Of a DNA stretch of 64,000 nt, positions 1-36,926 are shown in pieces. The DNA comes from Chondrilla cf. caribensis (taxonomy: Eukaryota > Porifera > Demospongiae > Chondrillida > Chondrillidae). The stretch is from positions 2,862,501 through 2,926,500 of the forward strand of contig OZ026556.1 in the NCBI GenBank assembly GCA_964020155.1. Direction: 5' to 3'. A program made the position numbers and the translations under genes. Each line of letters starts with the position of its first letter. Positions within the stretch are counted from its first letter, which is position 1. The notes under the pieces were generated by a model. That model did not search any database and was not told the DNA's origin. It saw only the letters and a program-made list of their open reading frames with translations.

Positions 1-292
1 GAGCAGTTGATTCTTGAATTGAAGTACAAGCCTCTTTACTCTTGAAACAAAGCAAGATGAGTTGAAAATACGTAGCTGTGGGATGGAGTCCTACTGATAC
101 TGAAACAGAACTGCAAAGGGGTTTTAATAGCTGAGCGATACAAGCCAGGGGGCTCAAATCACTCTAATATAGATAGATAGATAGATAATTATTATTATAG
201 TGCAACATGTCAACATTACAGACACTAGGACATATTGTCCAATGAAACACTTATAGATCAACAAAAACTATACATAGGTAAAAACAACATGA

Positions 293-979
293 TCAGGAAC
301 AAAATCTGTCAGTCCACATAGTATAGATCTTCTTCATAATTGCTGGACTTCGACATGCAGCAGTCAGAATCAATACAACTTTAGCTTCATCATTCAAGGT
401 TGGAGAATCAATATATTGCTCCATCATCTTCTTCATGAGGGGGAATCTACTAGTTTGCCACGCACTACAGTGCAGTAGCCAGTGATTTAAGTCTTCAATA
501 TCTCCCGACGAACACTCCCTGCAAACACGAAGCTCTTTTGGGATCTGTCTCCATCGCCCAGTCTCGATACGGAAATAAGCTGTTCCCCCCCTCAATTGCA
601 TTAGCACACGCCTATAGATCTTTGATTGAACATCGGCACACATGGGACTGATGCTGTCGCCAAGAGAATGGATTGCATGTAAAACACTCAACTTCGGCCG
701 CTCTACCATCTCCTTCCTCCAGGACTCCAAGACCTTTCTCTGCGCAATATCACTCAACATACGCTTTACTTCATGCCAAGAAATCCCCTGTAGACTCTGA
801 CCACTAACATCAGACCATCCAAAAAGTGTGAGAACATCCATAAGATTGTTCAGCCATGGGCCCCTGGACACGGAAATGGCATCTTTAGCTGCTCTATGGA
901 TAATACGGTTTTCAAACATGGGAGAACAGAATCTTAAACCACACATCTCAACCGAGCCTCCCACATTAAAGGGAAGCAT
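293..979 (-). pseudogene. LINE ORF2 C-terminal domain with Cys/His knuckle
   Basis: This minus-strand frame continues the RT remnant after a frameshift at about 930-950. Near the end it contains CRECSSGDIEDLNHWLLHC, a C-x2-C-x8-H-x4-C knuckle typical of the C-terminus of several LINE clades. The open frame begins out of phase with the upstream RT, so its first residues are not original. It ends in a TAG stop about 95 bp before the terminal GATA microsatellite. Confidence 0.75.
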
Positions 980-1083
980 GACATTTCTGCCAAAAGAGAT
1001 ACCCTAGGATGGTTCCTGCCCAGTCCAAAATATGTTCTTAGAGCCCTCAGTTGTAATTGCTCCAAAGAGTCCATTCTTTTAAG

Positions 1084-1600
1084 TTAGCCCCAAGCTTCTG
1101 CACCATACAAAAGAACTGAGTGAACCATCGACTCCATAAGTTTCTTAAATGTGCCACTATATACATCACCAACTGAACGACATTTCTGTAACAAAACATT
1201 CAAGGCTAATTTGCCTTTCTCCACCCTCTGCTCCTGCATCAATTTCATTTCCAAATACTCGTCAACCTCACATCCAAGATACTTATATGAGGACACAAAA
1301 GGTAAGTGCTGACCTTGAATTGCAAGATCACCAGCACATCTCTTCACTCCTTTACTTCTGAAGTGTACGATTCCTGATTTCACAACATTTATCCGAACGC
1401 CCCACTCATTACACCATTTCTCCAAAACCACGAGACCACGTTTCAACTGTATTGCATCTTCACCAAACAAGGAGGTATCATCAGCATACAACAAACCTGG
1501 TACTAAGGAGCCTCTACAACTGACACCACAAGCTTCATTCTTCAATTCAACTACCAAACTATTAATGTATAATATGGGAGGCAAATTTGACTCAGCATAT
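1084..1600 (-). pseudogene. Reverse transcriptase palm remnant (YADD box)
   Basis: The minus-strand translation contains LLYADDTSLFGED, the catalytic [YF]xDD box of LINE reverse transcriptases. It is followed by LEKWCNEWGVRIN, a KSGIVHFR segment and SSYKYLGCEVD, the usual downstream RT motifs, and ends at VLLYGAEAWG. A TAA stop directly follows that motif. Beyond the stop the same frame reads on as plausible LINE sequence (LKRMDSLEQLQLRALRTYFG) to about position 930, so the stop is a secondary mutation. The N-terminal fingers and the endonuclease domain are absent. The copy is non-functional. Confidence 0.85.
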
Positions 1601-1876
1601 GCACTTCTTATGTACATGATCATGTATACTGCACTTAAGATTGTGACCATGTCTCAACAATTTAATAAGGTACAAGTCCGATTCTACATGCAGATCATGC
1701 ATGATAATAGGGATATATACCAATTTGAAATTGAATTGACCATGGAGACTAGAAATAGCTAGTGCCCAATCACACAATTTTGCAAACTTGCATAATGCAA
1801 GACAATGCACCCAGATAATTATGTATACGGCTCGTAAATGGTACGTACATAATCAAAATTACAGTTTTATAACAAG

Positions 1877-4800
1877 TTATATCTTGGCAAGCCTTGATGA
1901 CCTATCTATAAGAAATGTAACTGTATCAAGTTTCTGAGCATCTTTGTCTGATGGTGAAGACGACGACACATGATGTCCAGCCAAGACAGCGACTGCTACA
2001 TTGGGCATCTTCAGCACATTTATCAGTTCACTAGCCCGTCTTAAAAGCACAATGGCAGAGTCCTTTTCACAATTTGAATCCTTTGAATAGAAAGAGAATA
2101 GTTATGTACGAACAAAATTATTATTTGTGCATATACTGTACATACCACAATTTGTTGCACAACTTTGTTCAAACACAATAATACTCGAGGAATAAGCTCC
2201 TGACACAGTGTAGCAATCTATAGCCAAACGATGATACGTATTCATAACAGTTGATCAGGGTAATTTGGAAACAGTACAATCTCATATACGTAGTATGAAT
2301 GGGCATGGTAAGTTTATCACAAATGAATATTTATAAATTACACAACCATAGATGTTGCCATACACTCTCCAATCATACTTACTCCATTAATAAGATGCTT
2401 CGTTCGGAGTCTCTAGCTCATGAACACTATGTCAATCAGTGTTGATGATTGTAGAAAGTAATTTTGACAAGAAGTACAGATTAAGGTGTGCCCTTCAAAA
2501 TAGTTCCTAGGCAATATCAACTGCACAGTCCAACTTGCTTAGTAAGTATCCAGAAGGGTACACCAAATCTGAACTTCCTATCAGAGGCACTGACTATCAG
2601 TACTGGTTGACATAGTGTACATGAGATAGGGACTGAGTGAAGTGTACCTACTAACCAAAACTATGTACAGACTCTGGTACTTACTAAGCAAGAGCAAGTT
2701 GTACTGTATAGTACAAACAAACTCTTTTTACCCAGTAGGTTGTAAAAACAGACAGGCTTGAATTGGCAGTGGTCACTCGAGATAAGGACCACATCTTTGC
2801 AAGGGTAATAGTGGCAGGTTTTAACTACAATTTCCATGTCTGAAAAAATCTAGTTTACATAGCAGGTTGAAATATAAGTAGAAGTGGGTTTCAGCTTGAA
2901 CAGGTCATAAATATGACGTGTATGTAACAATGAACAAACCTTAGCTAAAGATCCCATCAACACAAGTAACACCTTGACAAAATACTGAGTTGTCTGTGAA
3001 ATGTATAGGGGATGAAGATAACAATAAACAGAAGACAGAAGCTGAATATATTCAAAATGTGTCTATCAGGACTATAGTAATGTTTGTGATATCAAAGATA
3101 TGCCTCGAAAACAAAATGAAAGTTATTATTGGTTCAATGGTGAAACTTTAATTAAAATTAATAGAATCAAGTTAACGTGAAATACGGATGTACGTACGAA
3201 CAGATTTACGGAACTGCAATGAACAAGCGCTATCAAAATCGAGCTATGTTCGCTATTGTATTGGCAGATAATCATCGAATCCTAACAAAACACGTAAACA
3301 CTTCGGGAATGACGATAACAACAGCTGAAGGAAGAACAAATCCCTTATAATCCTGACCCACCACAGCCCCACAGCCACATATCCACTCATCACATTCAGT
3401 GACCCACACTCCATATTTGATACAAGCTCTTGTTCGAAGCAATTGGGTTTCTATCGAAAAGTCCATTTACTGAGAGCGTGTGAGTTTCTGCTTCCTCTCG
3501 AATCCACGGATACAATTTGCGATAGTTAAACTGTTTCAAGCCTTTTTGATATAACCGTGCAATTTTTTGTCGCTGATAGAGGTTCTTTCATTCTCATATG
3601 ACGCTTCTAATAAGTTTCGTTCATAATTTCCACACTTCGAGCAATAAAATTGCAATTCAGCTATTCGTCGAACGGTGCGCCCGCCATTGTGTAAATTAGT
3701 GATAATTGTGTTATTCTTTGATATGGATTAGTGCTAATCAATGTGAGTACTCGCAAGTAGTCCGCGAGTACAAGCGGACTACTTGCGCTTGGTCCGCATG
3801 TAACATGTAGTCTGTATATCCAACCTTTGGAGGAGATAACCTGTCGAAAGTACATAATTCATGATTGCTACTACCAGAGGAACATAACATCATTTCAAAA
3901 CTACTTGTAATCTTAGCCTTTTGCAGTGGGAGAGAATGGAAGCATCTCACACCAAATATGATTTTTTAACACTGGATGCTGCATGAACCCTTCCGGACGA
4001 TTGATCAGTGATAATTGAGGCCAAAGGGACACAGTACAGGAGAATACACACCACTTTCACACACCTGGAATGTGTCTTCACTTGCCATAAGGGCAGCTTC
4101 ATAGGCCACAGTCTCCAGGCACTTAAACAATAAATATTGTTATATTGTACAATTGTATAGATAAGTATCATGATTACATTGTATACAGCTCATCAATTAG
4201 GCAACAAACCTCATGATATTTCATGTGGATATCATTGGACATTGAGGTATGATTCATTGTAACATAACTGCTATATTCACCAAGGGTCCATACCTATGTA
4301 CAAGGCAAAAGATCCACAATTTATACACATATAGATTATATACTATATAGACACATTTAATTCTTGTGTATGGCAACATTAATGTGAATAATAATTCCCA
4401 TGTCGATGGATCCTAGTAATAATGAATTCCCATGAAGTTATAAAAAGGAAAAATGAATTCATATAAACAAAATGAATACGTACATAAATGTGTAATTTGG
4501 TTCCCTTTGAACCATAAAAATGCCAGCTTTCACTGAAATTATCATACTCACTAGGTACAGTATGTGAGAGAATATGTATCATGTTGTATGTTGTGGAGGA
4601 AGATCAAAGTGTAAAATGTACAGTGAAACCTTTCTAATCCGACACTCAATGGGACCAGAGAATAAGCTTGGATAGGAGGTTGTTGGATTATGGAGTGCCT
4701 CTTACCATACGTGTGTATGGTGACTGTACCTCATGCAATGGTTGGATTATAGAGGTGTCAGATTAGCGAGGTTTCACTCTACAACTATCCACACATTTTG

Positions 4801-7800
4801 AACACTACCCTTTGCTTTTGTACACTTCTACTTGCTATTGCACACTTATAATAGCTTTCAAACTTTGTCAATTAATTGCCTAGCAACTCATTGTTCAGTT
4901 ACCAATAACAATGCTGCATGAGAGTTTGTGTACATTTATATTATTTTATAGGGAAACATATCACATAATAACTAAAGTACATACTCACTAGATTGGTATA
5001 AAAATCTCCTGTGTTGACATAGTTTTGATATACCATAACAAAATCCACAATTTCTGATTGGTTTGAGACTACAACAGTAGGATGACTTTCAACCAATAAT
5101 ATAAGTTTGCTTGCCATTGTACTACATTAAAAGAATAAAGTGGTAATGACAAAATTACTAAGGTATAGAATAATTAAACAAATAAACATTTGTCACAATG
5201 TTCTCCTTCAAACAGGTGAAAACTGGGCAACATGGATACATGGATGATCCCCTTCAACACAGGTACAGGTTAACACAGCTACAGTTACAGGCACAGGTTA
5301 ATAGGAATGAGCAAAATCGAGCACATGTAAACAAAGCAGAACACAGGTGAGTACTAGTGATTACCACAATAAGTATTTCACAATAAATGTATGGGCATAT
5401 TATGTAACTACTACAGGCATTCATCAAGTCTGTAAAAAAACACTGAATTATAGGAGCATATATCAATTTGTATCCTGGTTGAGAGGCAGATCAAAGGAGA
5501 AACTGTGCATACATATACCATGTAGCACAGGTCAGTGATACAGCACAGGTCACCAGACAAATTGTCTGATAACAAGGCACAAAGTTAGTAAACACATTTT
5601 TATTGCATATAATATGTTGCATCAGCTACGTATGTGCATTTTTGCAATATAAATTGTCAATCATTCACTACGCCAGGATATAACCATTACATACATACGT
5701 ACATATGTAAAGCATGTATAGTCCACAATCATATAAATGGAGAAAGCACTCAAAACAAACGTAATACCTACCTTCTAATCACACTTGTATATTCAGGAGG
5801 GCCATAAAGCACAAGAGTCCGCTCAAGCATTCCTGTTATCAAGGAAGACGCAACTTCTGGTGTACTCAATGGCAATACAATATCGAAGAAGCTCCTTCAA
5901 TTAATCAACCCGAATGCAGAATAATCAAACATATGTGCATGCAATTTGAATGATAACTGCACACACTTACTCCAGATACATAGGTATAATTTGTGACAGA
6001 GTTTTAATCCGTGGATGATCGGAGAATGGAGCCAAAACAGTCTGAAACTGTGACAAACTGTGTCACAGGACGGGAGGAATGGTGTGAAATATCACAATGT
6101 GTGAAATACGTAACCATGACAGAAAAATTCTTACAAATCCACTGTGTCCCCTCGTCCACTGTCATCTCTCAGGAAAAAATCGTAAATAATTTGAAATTTG
6201 ACATCTTCTAAGAACGTCAAACATTCCTTGTATGGACTACTTTCGTTAAGGCCTAGAAAAAATGGACTATTTCTTCACTATAAGCTCATGGTATATACGT
6301 ACATATTACATCAACAGTATTATTGGTTCAAACCTTTTGTTTTAATGCAAAATTGGTCACACACACCACATAACTAGTAAACTTCAAACCAACAACTGGC
6401 ATTCAATTTAGCATATGATTCATTAGTCCATACTACACTACATTACTTGCATCATCCGAATTGTAAATTCAATAAAATAATGGGGTAGTAGTAAATAGAT
6501 AGTAAAAAATCAACAAAATATTATGCCTAGTATATTTTGTATACATCTTCAAAAAATGATGTATGTATTCATCAGGCATGTTTATACAAAAGCATCACTC
6601 CCAAACTTGACATGAACAAGTTCTATGGTTAATATATCAATTGTTCAAGGATCTATGCATATCGCATGATATTACACTAGAATGTCAAAGTCAGTCATAC
6701 ACTGAAGAGTTAATTCCAAAAGCATAAACAAAAATATTTCACAAAACATACTTGAATTTGCCAGTCTGCTCAACTCCAAAACTGCAGCAGTACATGGTAA
6801 ATCAATCAATGCATGGAATACCTACATGTAAATACAGCAAGTATACATATACATAGACCACCATTGAATTTATGTAGCACACAACAGAGTAGAGCCTCTC
6901 TATCAAGGAAACTTTGGAGCCTTAATTTTAGTCTTTATTACGGATGTTTCCTCAATTAAGAGGTCATTAAACACACTACAGTACAAAACCGGGACCCAAA
7001 ATGGTGTCCTGATTTTAGAGGCTTCCTAGATTAGGAGGTTTGTAATATAGAGATTCCACTCTATGTACAAATACATAGATGTACTTATGTAGTAGTTAAA
7101 CCCCTAGGTGCGCTCAGGCTGCACCCTTAGTTAATCAACTGATATTCCCTCAGTACATTTCCCATGTACCGACCAAAAGAAGGGTACAACCATTACATGT
7201 ATACACTAACAAGTACACACACATATATACGTATATACGTTCATAGGTACCTCAGCAGCTGTTTTCACAGTAGTGAATAGAGGCAAAAGTTTTACAACTT
7301 CATTCAAGAAAGATAATGGATACCATGCCACAATCTATCAACAAGACAACAGAAAATCCAAAATAAACAAAAGTCTACGCTACAACAGTAAAAGACATGG
7401 AATGATACGCATAAATATATGCATAAAGTTTAATACAGATCACTGGTACCTTTAATAAAGAAGGGAAGAACTTCTCTATATAATTCACTGGCGATGTTAA
7501 TTTTGTTTTGTTTCTGAGAGTAAAATCCACAACGTCATAAGCCAAACATTGACTACAAAGGCCAGATGAGGACACAAGGAAAGGGACATAGTATTCGTGT
7601 ACAAAATAACCATATTTCATACAAACAATCATCATAATAAGCAAAATTAAAGATAGTATGTTCTCTGACGACATTACCTTTGCAGGCTATGACATATAAG
7701 CTTCCTGTACGCATCCACTACTGTATAATCCATATTGAACATCTCACTATCACCTGCAGATTCAATAGAATGTGAAGTTTGTAACACATGTAACCACACC

Positions 7801-8413
7801 TACTAATACATGGTTTAAAAAATAAACACACCGTAATTCAAGAGAAAATCAAGTGCAAACAAGGATACATTCTGCAGCTCTTCATCATTCAGAATACTAA
7901 AACATAATGTTCTTGCGGTATGAAAGACAGAGTGGCCAATCTGTTCATTCCTCACACAAAGAATGCTCAATACAGATAGAGATTCAGAAAACACCTAAAA
8001 TAATGGTAAATACAACTAATTGGATGCATTAAGGAAGATTTATACTACTCTCTCACAGCTTCCAGCAAAATGGCATCTCGAACAGCAACTATGGGTTCTG
8101 TGGAAAAGGAAAGGTCTTTAAACTACAGAAATATGCCAAATACAAACAAATATATTAATGGAATAATATGTACGTACTTCTTTCACATTGTTCCAGAAGC
8201 CTCAAACAGTACTTTCTAATAGAATCCAAAGCTTCCCTGTTTGCTAATATTGATGAGAATACTCCATCAATAGGAGGGGACAACAACCTTTTCATTATAG
8301 AGAAGCTGTGGATGTTGAGCAACTGATCTCCAGAATATAGAGGTGCTGCATAGTCAATACATGATACAAAACCCGGATGTTAACTAACAGTTAGCACATT
8401 TTCAACACACACA

Positions 8414-8473
<60 letters not shown>

Positions 8474-11400
8474 TACACACACACCTGAGCTTAAAAGTGT
8501 GAAACAATCTTGTGATTGACTTCCATCAAGTTCCTTCACTACAAGTGGCTAATATCATACAATGATGAAAGGCACATTGCAAAAATGACTATAATATGAC
8601 TTACTTGCTTCTTACTACCTGAAAACAGGCCACCAGACAAAGGCTGATAGTGAATACTTGCTTCGAGCAGTATAGATTGTATATTATCAACAAACCCATC
8701 TAACACATCTACTAGAAGAAGAATTGAAATTAAATATATCAATACACTGTCATTAGGAGCAAAATAGAGTGCAATACCTTGTGAAAAACACATCTTTCTT
8801 GTGAGTAAGCCATTATACACCGGTGATAACGTTAAAGGAGTGAGATTAACAGATGAAGAGGTAGTTCTAAAGAGAAGAAATACACCACATACAGAAGAAA
8901 GATTGAAAACAATATTGTGCACAGTTCATCAAGAAGTACCATGTAGTAGAATGTTCAATTGTCGTAGATTGATCAGGATACTGACATTATTACTACGCAT
9001 GTGACAGCAAGGATACAGCATGAGGAGACTCAATTGCATACACGTACGTAGCTGACTAGAGGACATTGGTGCACATGATCAGCATGATACATTGCATCTT
9101 ATGGGGTATGAATTGCGCTTTCTATGCATACAATTAACAATCTGTACAAATGCACCAAATGTGTAATGTGGAAAATCCTATGAATAATAATGAGCCCATA
9201 TGCTTTGTGTATGCAACGTAAAATGGTGGATACAAGTAAAAATGTCAAATGAAGTGAGGCAACATAACTTACCAAGTTACCAAGCATCAGTGTACACTCT
9301 ATTATCAATATCAAACACTACTACCTAAATCAGTGGAACATCGTGTATACCCAGGTGTGACATATTTCCCATAAAAGGGGGTTACATTCATGAAATTTGA
9401 AACCCGCTTTTGACAAAATATAACTTTGTTGATAGCAATCCTTATTAGTACAGTCTTTCTATATGAAACTATGTACGTACTTGTGTGCACTACAATTTCA
9501 TGGTATTGCTTATCTGCACCATTTACTAACCATGAACAATGCTCACAAACTATGTTCATAGGGTGAAGATACACTGTATTGCCACACATATTACATCATG
9601 AGATGTGGAACATGGGGGATCCTTCAGCTTTACAGCAAATTCACCACATGATCCTCCAAATGTCACCCATAGATGACTATATATTGTGCATACAAGCAAT
9701 GATAGGCGATGACAAACATACTGAACGTACATCGGCTTACTCAAGTATTGTGTACCACTTGATGATTGGCCCTATATGTACAGATTGAAAATACAACATA
9801 ATTGAATGAAGAAGACATATTATACAGCAGTAATTTTCCATATTGCAACATGATACACACTACGGGATAAAGTTGAACATTTGCATACACTTCTCATAAC
9901 AGTACAATTATAATGATTTTATACATGTTCTGTTCTTAATATAAGCCTGTAGAAACTTGCTACATGTGTACAAGGTACTATAAGGTACCATTATGTTCAT
10001 GTGTAAAATTTGCTTGTTTCCATAAGTAATAATCATTAATTAGGTCTGCTAGTGGACCCACAGGTGTAGGGAATTCCAATGATTCCATACATTCATTAGT
10101 GCTATGCAAGATGAGCAAATCGATACAGTACTTTCTCATAAATTAATTATCACTAAGAATTCTTCCTGTATGAAGTACGGTGGAGTGGAGTAATTCGGAA
10201 TGCCTGGGTTACTTGGAACAGGCATCTTTAGACACCAACTATTGACATTTATTTCGAATACCTATCTATGGAGACGACACCAATATGGCCTTGTGTCAGT
10301 AGTTCAATGCTGGAGTGCCAGAGCCCACTGATTCAAAGTTACTCCAGCGTTTCAAGTTATTCCACTTTACCCTGCCCTGGAGCATTTGACATACCGTACA
10401 ATATCTGTACCATCGCATGACATGAGGTATATGGCTATGTACTTGAATAGCAGAATATGGAACTAAATCACCTGTGGCAGGTGCACAGTTTTTCAGATTA
10501 TAACTGTATGAAGGCTTGCTATAATTATAGAGATTGTCTTGGCATAACACTATTTCTGCATCACATTCTATATTATAAGTTACAAACATATTATCAAATC
10601 TTTTATAACAAATTACAATGGAGTCACAACTCAAGACTCATGATATAGGAATGTATAGAAAAGAGTAAGGATATAAGCAGGGAATCTACTTGGGAAGGAC
10701 ATTCAAACATCTTTTAAACTAAATGCAAAAATACAGTACCTCTTCTTGCAGTATAGGATCAAATTTTCATGTGGTTTAACTGACATAAAATTACATGCTT
10801 GCTAACACCATGCACCACTCAAATGCACAATTACACTATAAAGCGTAAAAGTACTTTCCAAATTGTGGGTTCAACACATTAGTGCGTAAATGAGGTAAGA
10901 AGATTGCATAATCAATTCAAGTAAACCACGTACGTTACAAGGTAGTCTCAAACTAGTTTAAACCAATTTGAAATAAGCTGCTATAGCGCCCTGGTGCTAA
11001 ACAGTGTGTAATACAATTCACCACATCTAATGTAAGACATAACCTTGTTAGAAAAAGATGAATAGTTTCTTTATCACATTATAATTTCAATTATCACTGC
11101 ATACATACATAACATATATGACCAGTGATTGAACCTGATGAAAAGGATTTCATAATATTGAGCACAGGTACCATGGTCTACATGACATTGAAAAATGTTA
11201 TCACTCACAAAGAAATTGGATAGCAATCTCCATAAGTACACGGGTTTGGTTATGTTTGGGTTATACTGAGCTTCATCCTCAACTGCACATGTAGGATGTA
11301 CATTCCTCACCAAACAGCAGCACAGAGTAGCATACAGTGGATGCACGGAAGAATCACACAGGAAAACCTTGCAAAGTTGATCACAAGTTTCAAAGTTTAT

Positions 11401-12389
11401 TCTAAAATAAAAATAAAGTATAGACAACTTGTTATAATTTAACACGGGCACACTCAGTACACTTATAGGCATGTACAAAGGCAATGTGGCAGTGCTGGAT
11501 CAAGAAGGGGATGCACAGAACCCATGAAACTCCTGTTGGAGATTGACTGCAATGAAACTGCACTTGCAAAATCCTGGATCTACCTCTGACTCAAACCTGA
11601 CTATAATAAAGGTTATACATTACCTCATACTTCCACAATAAATATTTCTTACTACAGCTATATTATACAAAGATATGTACATATGATACAAATTAACTAT
11701 TAATAAGACAATGATTAAAACAATGTTGAAATTCAATATCCCAACACAATGAATGAAAGCATAATATGTTCAAAGTACTACCTACTAACCCAGTTTGACA
11801 TCTGCCATTGGCTAACTGCCACAACCAAACATTCCTTAGTCTATTCATATAGGTGGGATCCAATTTGGATAGTCTATGTGCCCTTTTCAGGGAGGCAAGA
11901 AGTTCATCTTGAAAAGATTGCAATGGTGCACTTCTGTAAATAAATAAACAGGTAGATAATATCATGCATAAGGTTAACCACATACAATATCATGATATGA
12001 TGAATGTGATGATAACATGTTTTCAACTATGCATACTCAACGAACACGGACTTGTCGTTTACTTTCTGTGCTTTACCGAGGTCTTATTATCCATTATTCA
12101 TTTTTAAATAGTAATACCGAAGCAAACTTATAATTCGCTGTAACCTTCATTTATGACATTTTGAAGTATTCGATTAATCCTGTCTATAGAATATAATTGC
12201 ACCTTTGCAGACAAATCAACTACCTGGGCCGTTGCATCAATTAGTGATAACCACTACTTTACGAACGATTAATATCTACAAAATAAATCAAATAGTTATT
12301 TACCTCGCATTACGGTAAATGTCATCTTCTGCAGGTGCTTCGTTGGTTGACCCAACTGCATTTAGGGTAGTAATACTAATGGCAGCCAT
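1877..12389 (-). CDS. AP5Z1: AP-5 complex subunit zeta-1
   Basis: AP5Z1 is the zeta subunit of the fifth adaptor complex, which works with SPG11/SPG15 in retrieval from late endosomes and lysosomes. Coding blocks follow the family order: YATLCCCLVRNVHP near the N-terminus, GDQLLNIHSFSIMKRLL, VFHALIDLPCTAAVLEL (the best block), VWTLGEYSS, CQELIPRVLLCLNK and LLRRASELINVLKMPNVAV near the C-terminus. Exons with matching splice phases: 12304-12389, 11790-11933, 11209-11401, 8778-8866, 8605-8711, 8485-8548, 8178-8345, 8057-8097, 7832-7994, 7678-7753, 7450-7552, 7251-7334, 6752-6821. Further coding lies near 6.0-6.2, 5.77-5.9, 4.99-5.12, 4.49-4.57, 4.24-4.29, 4.05-4.12, 2.95-3.0, 2.14-2.2 and 1877-2075. 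The exon or exons between 11.2 and 8.87 kb were not resolved. The ATG at 12389 opens MAAISITTLNAVGS and is followed by a clean GT donor. The gene is head-to-head with the myosin gene. Confidence 0.9.
2526..2706. mobile_element. MITE, TIR CAGTCCAACTTGCTTAGTAAGTA
   Basis: A 181-bp element in an AP5Z1 intron. The left end reads CAGTCCAACTTGCTTAGTAA; the right end is its reverse complement with a short insertion (TTACTAAGCAAGAGCAAGTT then GTACTG). A second copy with the same interior lies at 47,136-47,314. It encodes nothing. Confidence 0.8.
3752..3787. repeat. Perfect 14-bp hairpin
   Basis: CGCAAGTAGTCCGC is followed by an 8-nt loop (GAGTACAA) and the exact reverse complement of the arm. It lies in an AP5Z1 intron and is much more GC-rich than its surroundings. 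No matching promoter or mature-RNA evidence is visible. Confidence 0.85.
4619..4781. mobile_element. MITE, TIR TACAGTGAAACC
   Basis: A 163-bp element bounded by TA. The left end is CAGTGAAACCTTTCTAATCC; the right end, reverse-complemented, is AGAGTGAAACCTCGCTAATC. It lies in an AP5Z1 intron and has no coding capacity. The termini look like Tc1/mariner/pogo-type non-autonomous elements. Confidence 0.75.
5471..5680. mobile_element. Short-TIR repeat family (TATCCTGG...CCAGGATA), copy 1
   Basis: A 210-bp block starting TATCCTGGTTGAG and ending TTCACTACGCCAGGATA. The same block, about three-quarters identical by eye, occurs at 58,806-59,019 in the WDHD1 gene. The 8-bp ends are inverted. This copy sits in an AP5Z1 intron. 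Confidence 0.7.
6890..7063. mobile_element. Degenerate MITE (TAGAG...CTCTA ends)
   Basis: A 174-bp element in an AP5Z1 intron. TAGAGCCTCTCTATCAAGGA at the left pairs, with a small gap, with the reverse complement of the right end (TAGAGTGGAATCTCTATATT). It resembles the 4,619-4,781 element in termini but not in interior. Confidence 0.55.
8405..8484. repeat. (CA)n microsatellite abutting an AP5Z1 splice donor
   Basis: About 80 bp of nearly pure CA with two interruptions (AAAC, AAACAT). On the AP5Z1 sense strand it is a GT tract. It starts exactly at the donor of the exon ending at 8485, so the donor GTGTGT is the first unit of the repeat. Confidence 0.9.
10177..10375. mobile_element. Possible degenerate MITE
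   Basis: GGTGGAGTGGAGTAATTCGG at the left resembles the reverse complement of the right end (GGGTAAAGTGGAATAACTTG). The inverted repeat is imperfect and its outer edges are uncertain. It lies in an AP5Z1 intron. Confidence 0.4.
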
Positions 12390-12514
12390 TTTGATACTGA
12401 AGAGTCGTGTGACATAGAGCATGCGCAGTCAATAAACTTTTCCCAAATAAGGCAATAAATTCCTGAAGCCGTACATCGGCACTACAGAGCTCAGTTTGCG
12501 ACTGCCGGGCAACA
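12390..12514. promoter_or_regulatory. Bidirectional promoter AP5Z1/myosin with CArG box and NRF1-like site
   Basis: Only 125 bp separate the two divergent start codons. The interval holds GCATGCGCA (12419-12427), whose reverse complement TGCGCATGC matches most of the NRF1 palindrome, and CCAAATAAGG (12443-12452), a perfect CC(A/T)6GG CArG box, 63 bp before the myosin ATG. SRF/CArG control of actomyosin genes is well established in other animals. That this site works here is inference. No classical TATA box is evident. Confidence 0.65.
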
Positions 12515-36684
<24,170 letters not shown>

Positions 36685-36920
36685 AATACGTATTATAGTG
36701 TAGAACTCAAAACACTTTGAATCTATAAGATTGTAGAGATTTGCATTAGGTCACTAGAAGTACTTATAGGATTTCCAACGATTATTTTCTTTAAAGAACA
36801 TATGTAGTGTTATAGAGTCTGTAGTTCACAAGTTACTATGTATGATCATGAGTGATTAGCTACAGTGCATTGTACAAGGACTGTTCTAGTCAGCTGTAAA
36901 TATGAGATAATGGCTTCAGA

Positions 36921-36926
36921 ATTAAA
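36921..36926 (+). promoter_or_regulatory. Possible poly(A) signal ATTAAA of myosin
   Basis: ATTAAA lies 237 bp after the myosin stop codon, in otherwise featureless 3' flank. It is the commonest variant of AATAAA. Nothing else marks the end of the transcript. Confidence 0.4.

Larger units (their letters stand above)
165..1600 (-). mobile_element. Non-LTR (LINE) retrotransposon, 5'-truncated and decayed
   Basis: On the minus strand the stretch encodes the end of a reverse transcriptase and a C-terminal domain ending in a CCHC-like knuckle, followed at the low-coordinate side by a short GATA repeat and a TAA-rich run (171-200), as expected for a LINE 3' end. The 5' side stops inside the RT domain, at the block that normally reads LFxLYINxLVxEL, so most of ORF2 and all upstream parts are missing. 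The reading frame carries an in-frame stop and a frameshift. The clade was not determined. The fragment lies about 280 bp downstream of the AP5Z1 stop codon, in the same orientation. Confidence 0.85.

Noticed and set aside
3272..3466. 64-codon minus-strand ORF starting MDFSIETQLLRTRACIKYGV
   Set aside because: It lies between AP5Z1 exons that already align contiguously to the family, has no leader or domain, and may be chance. Kept out of the gene list.
6011..6211. 66-codon plus-strand ORF
   Set aside because: It is antisense to AP5Z1 coding sequence, whose minus-strand frame matches the family (IKTLSQIIPMYLE).
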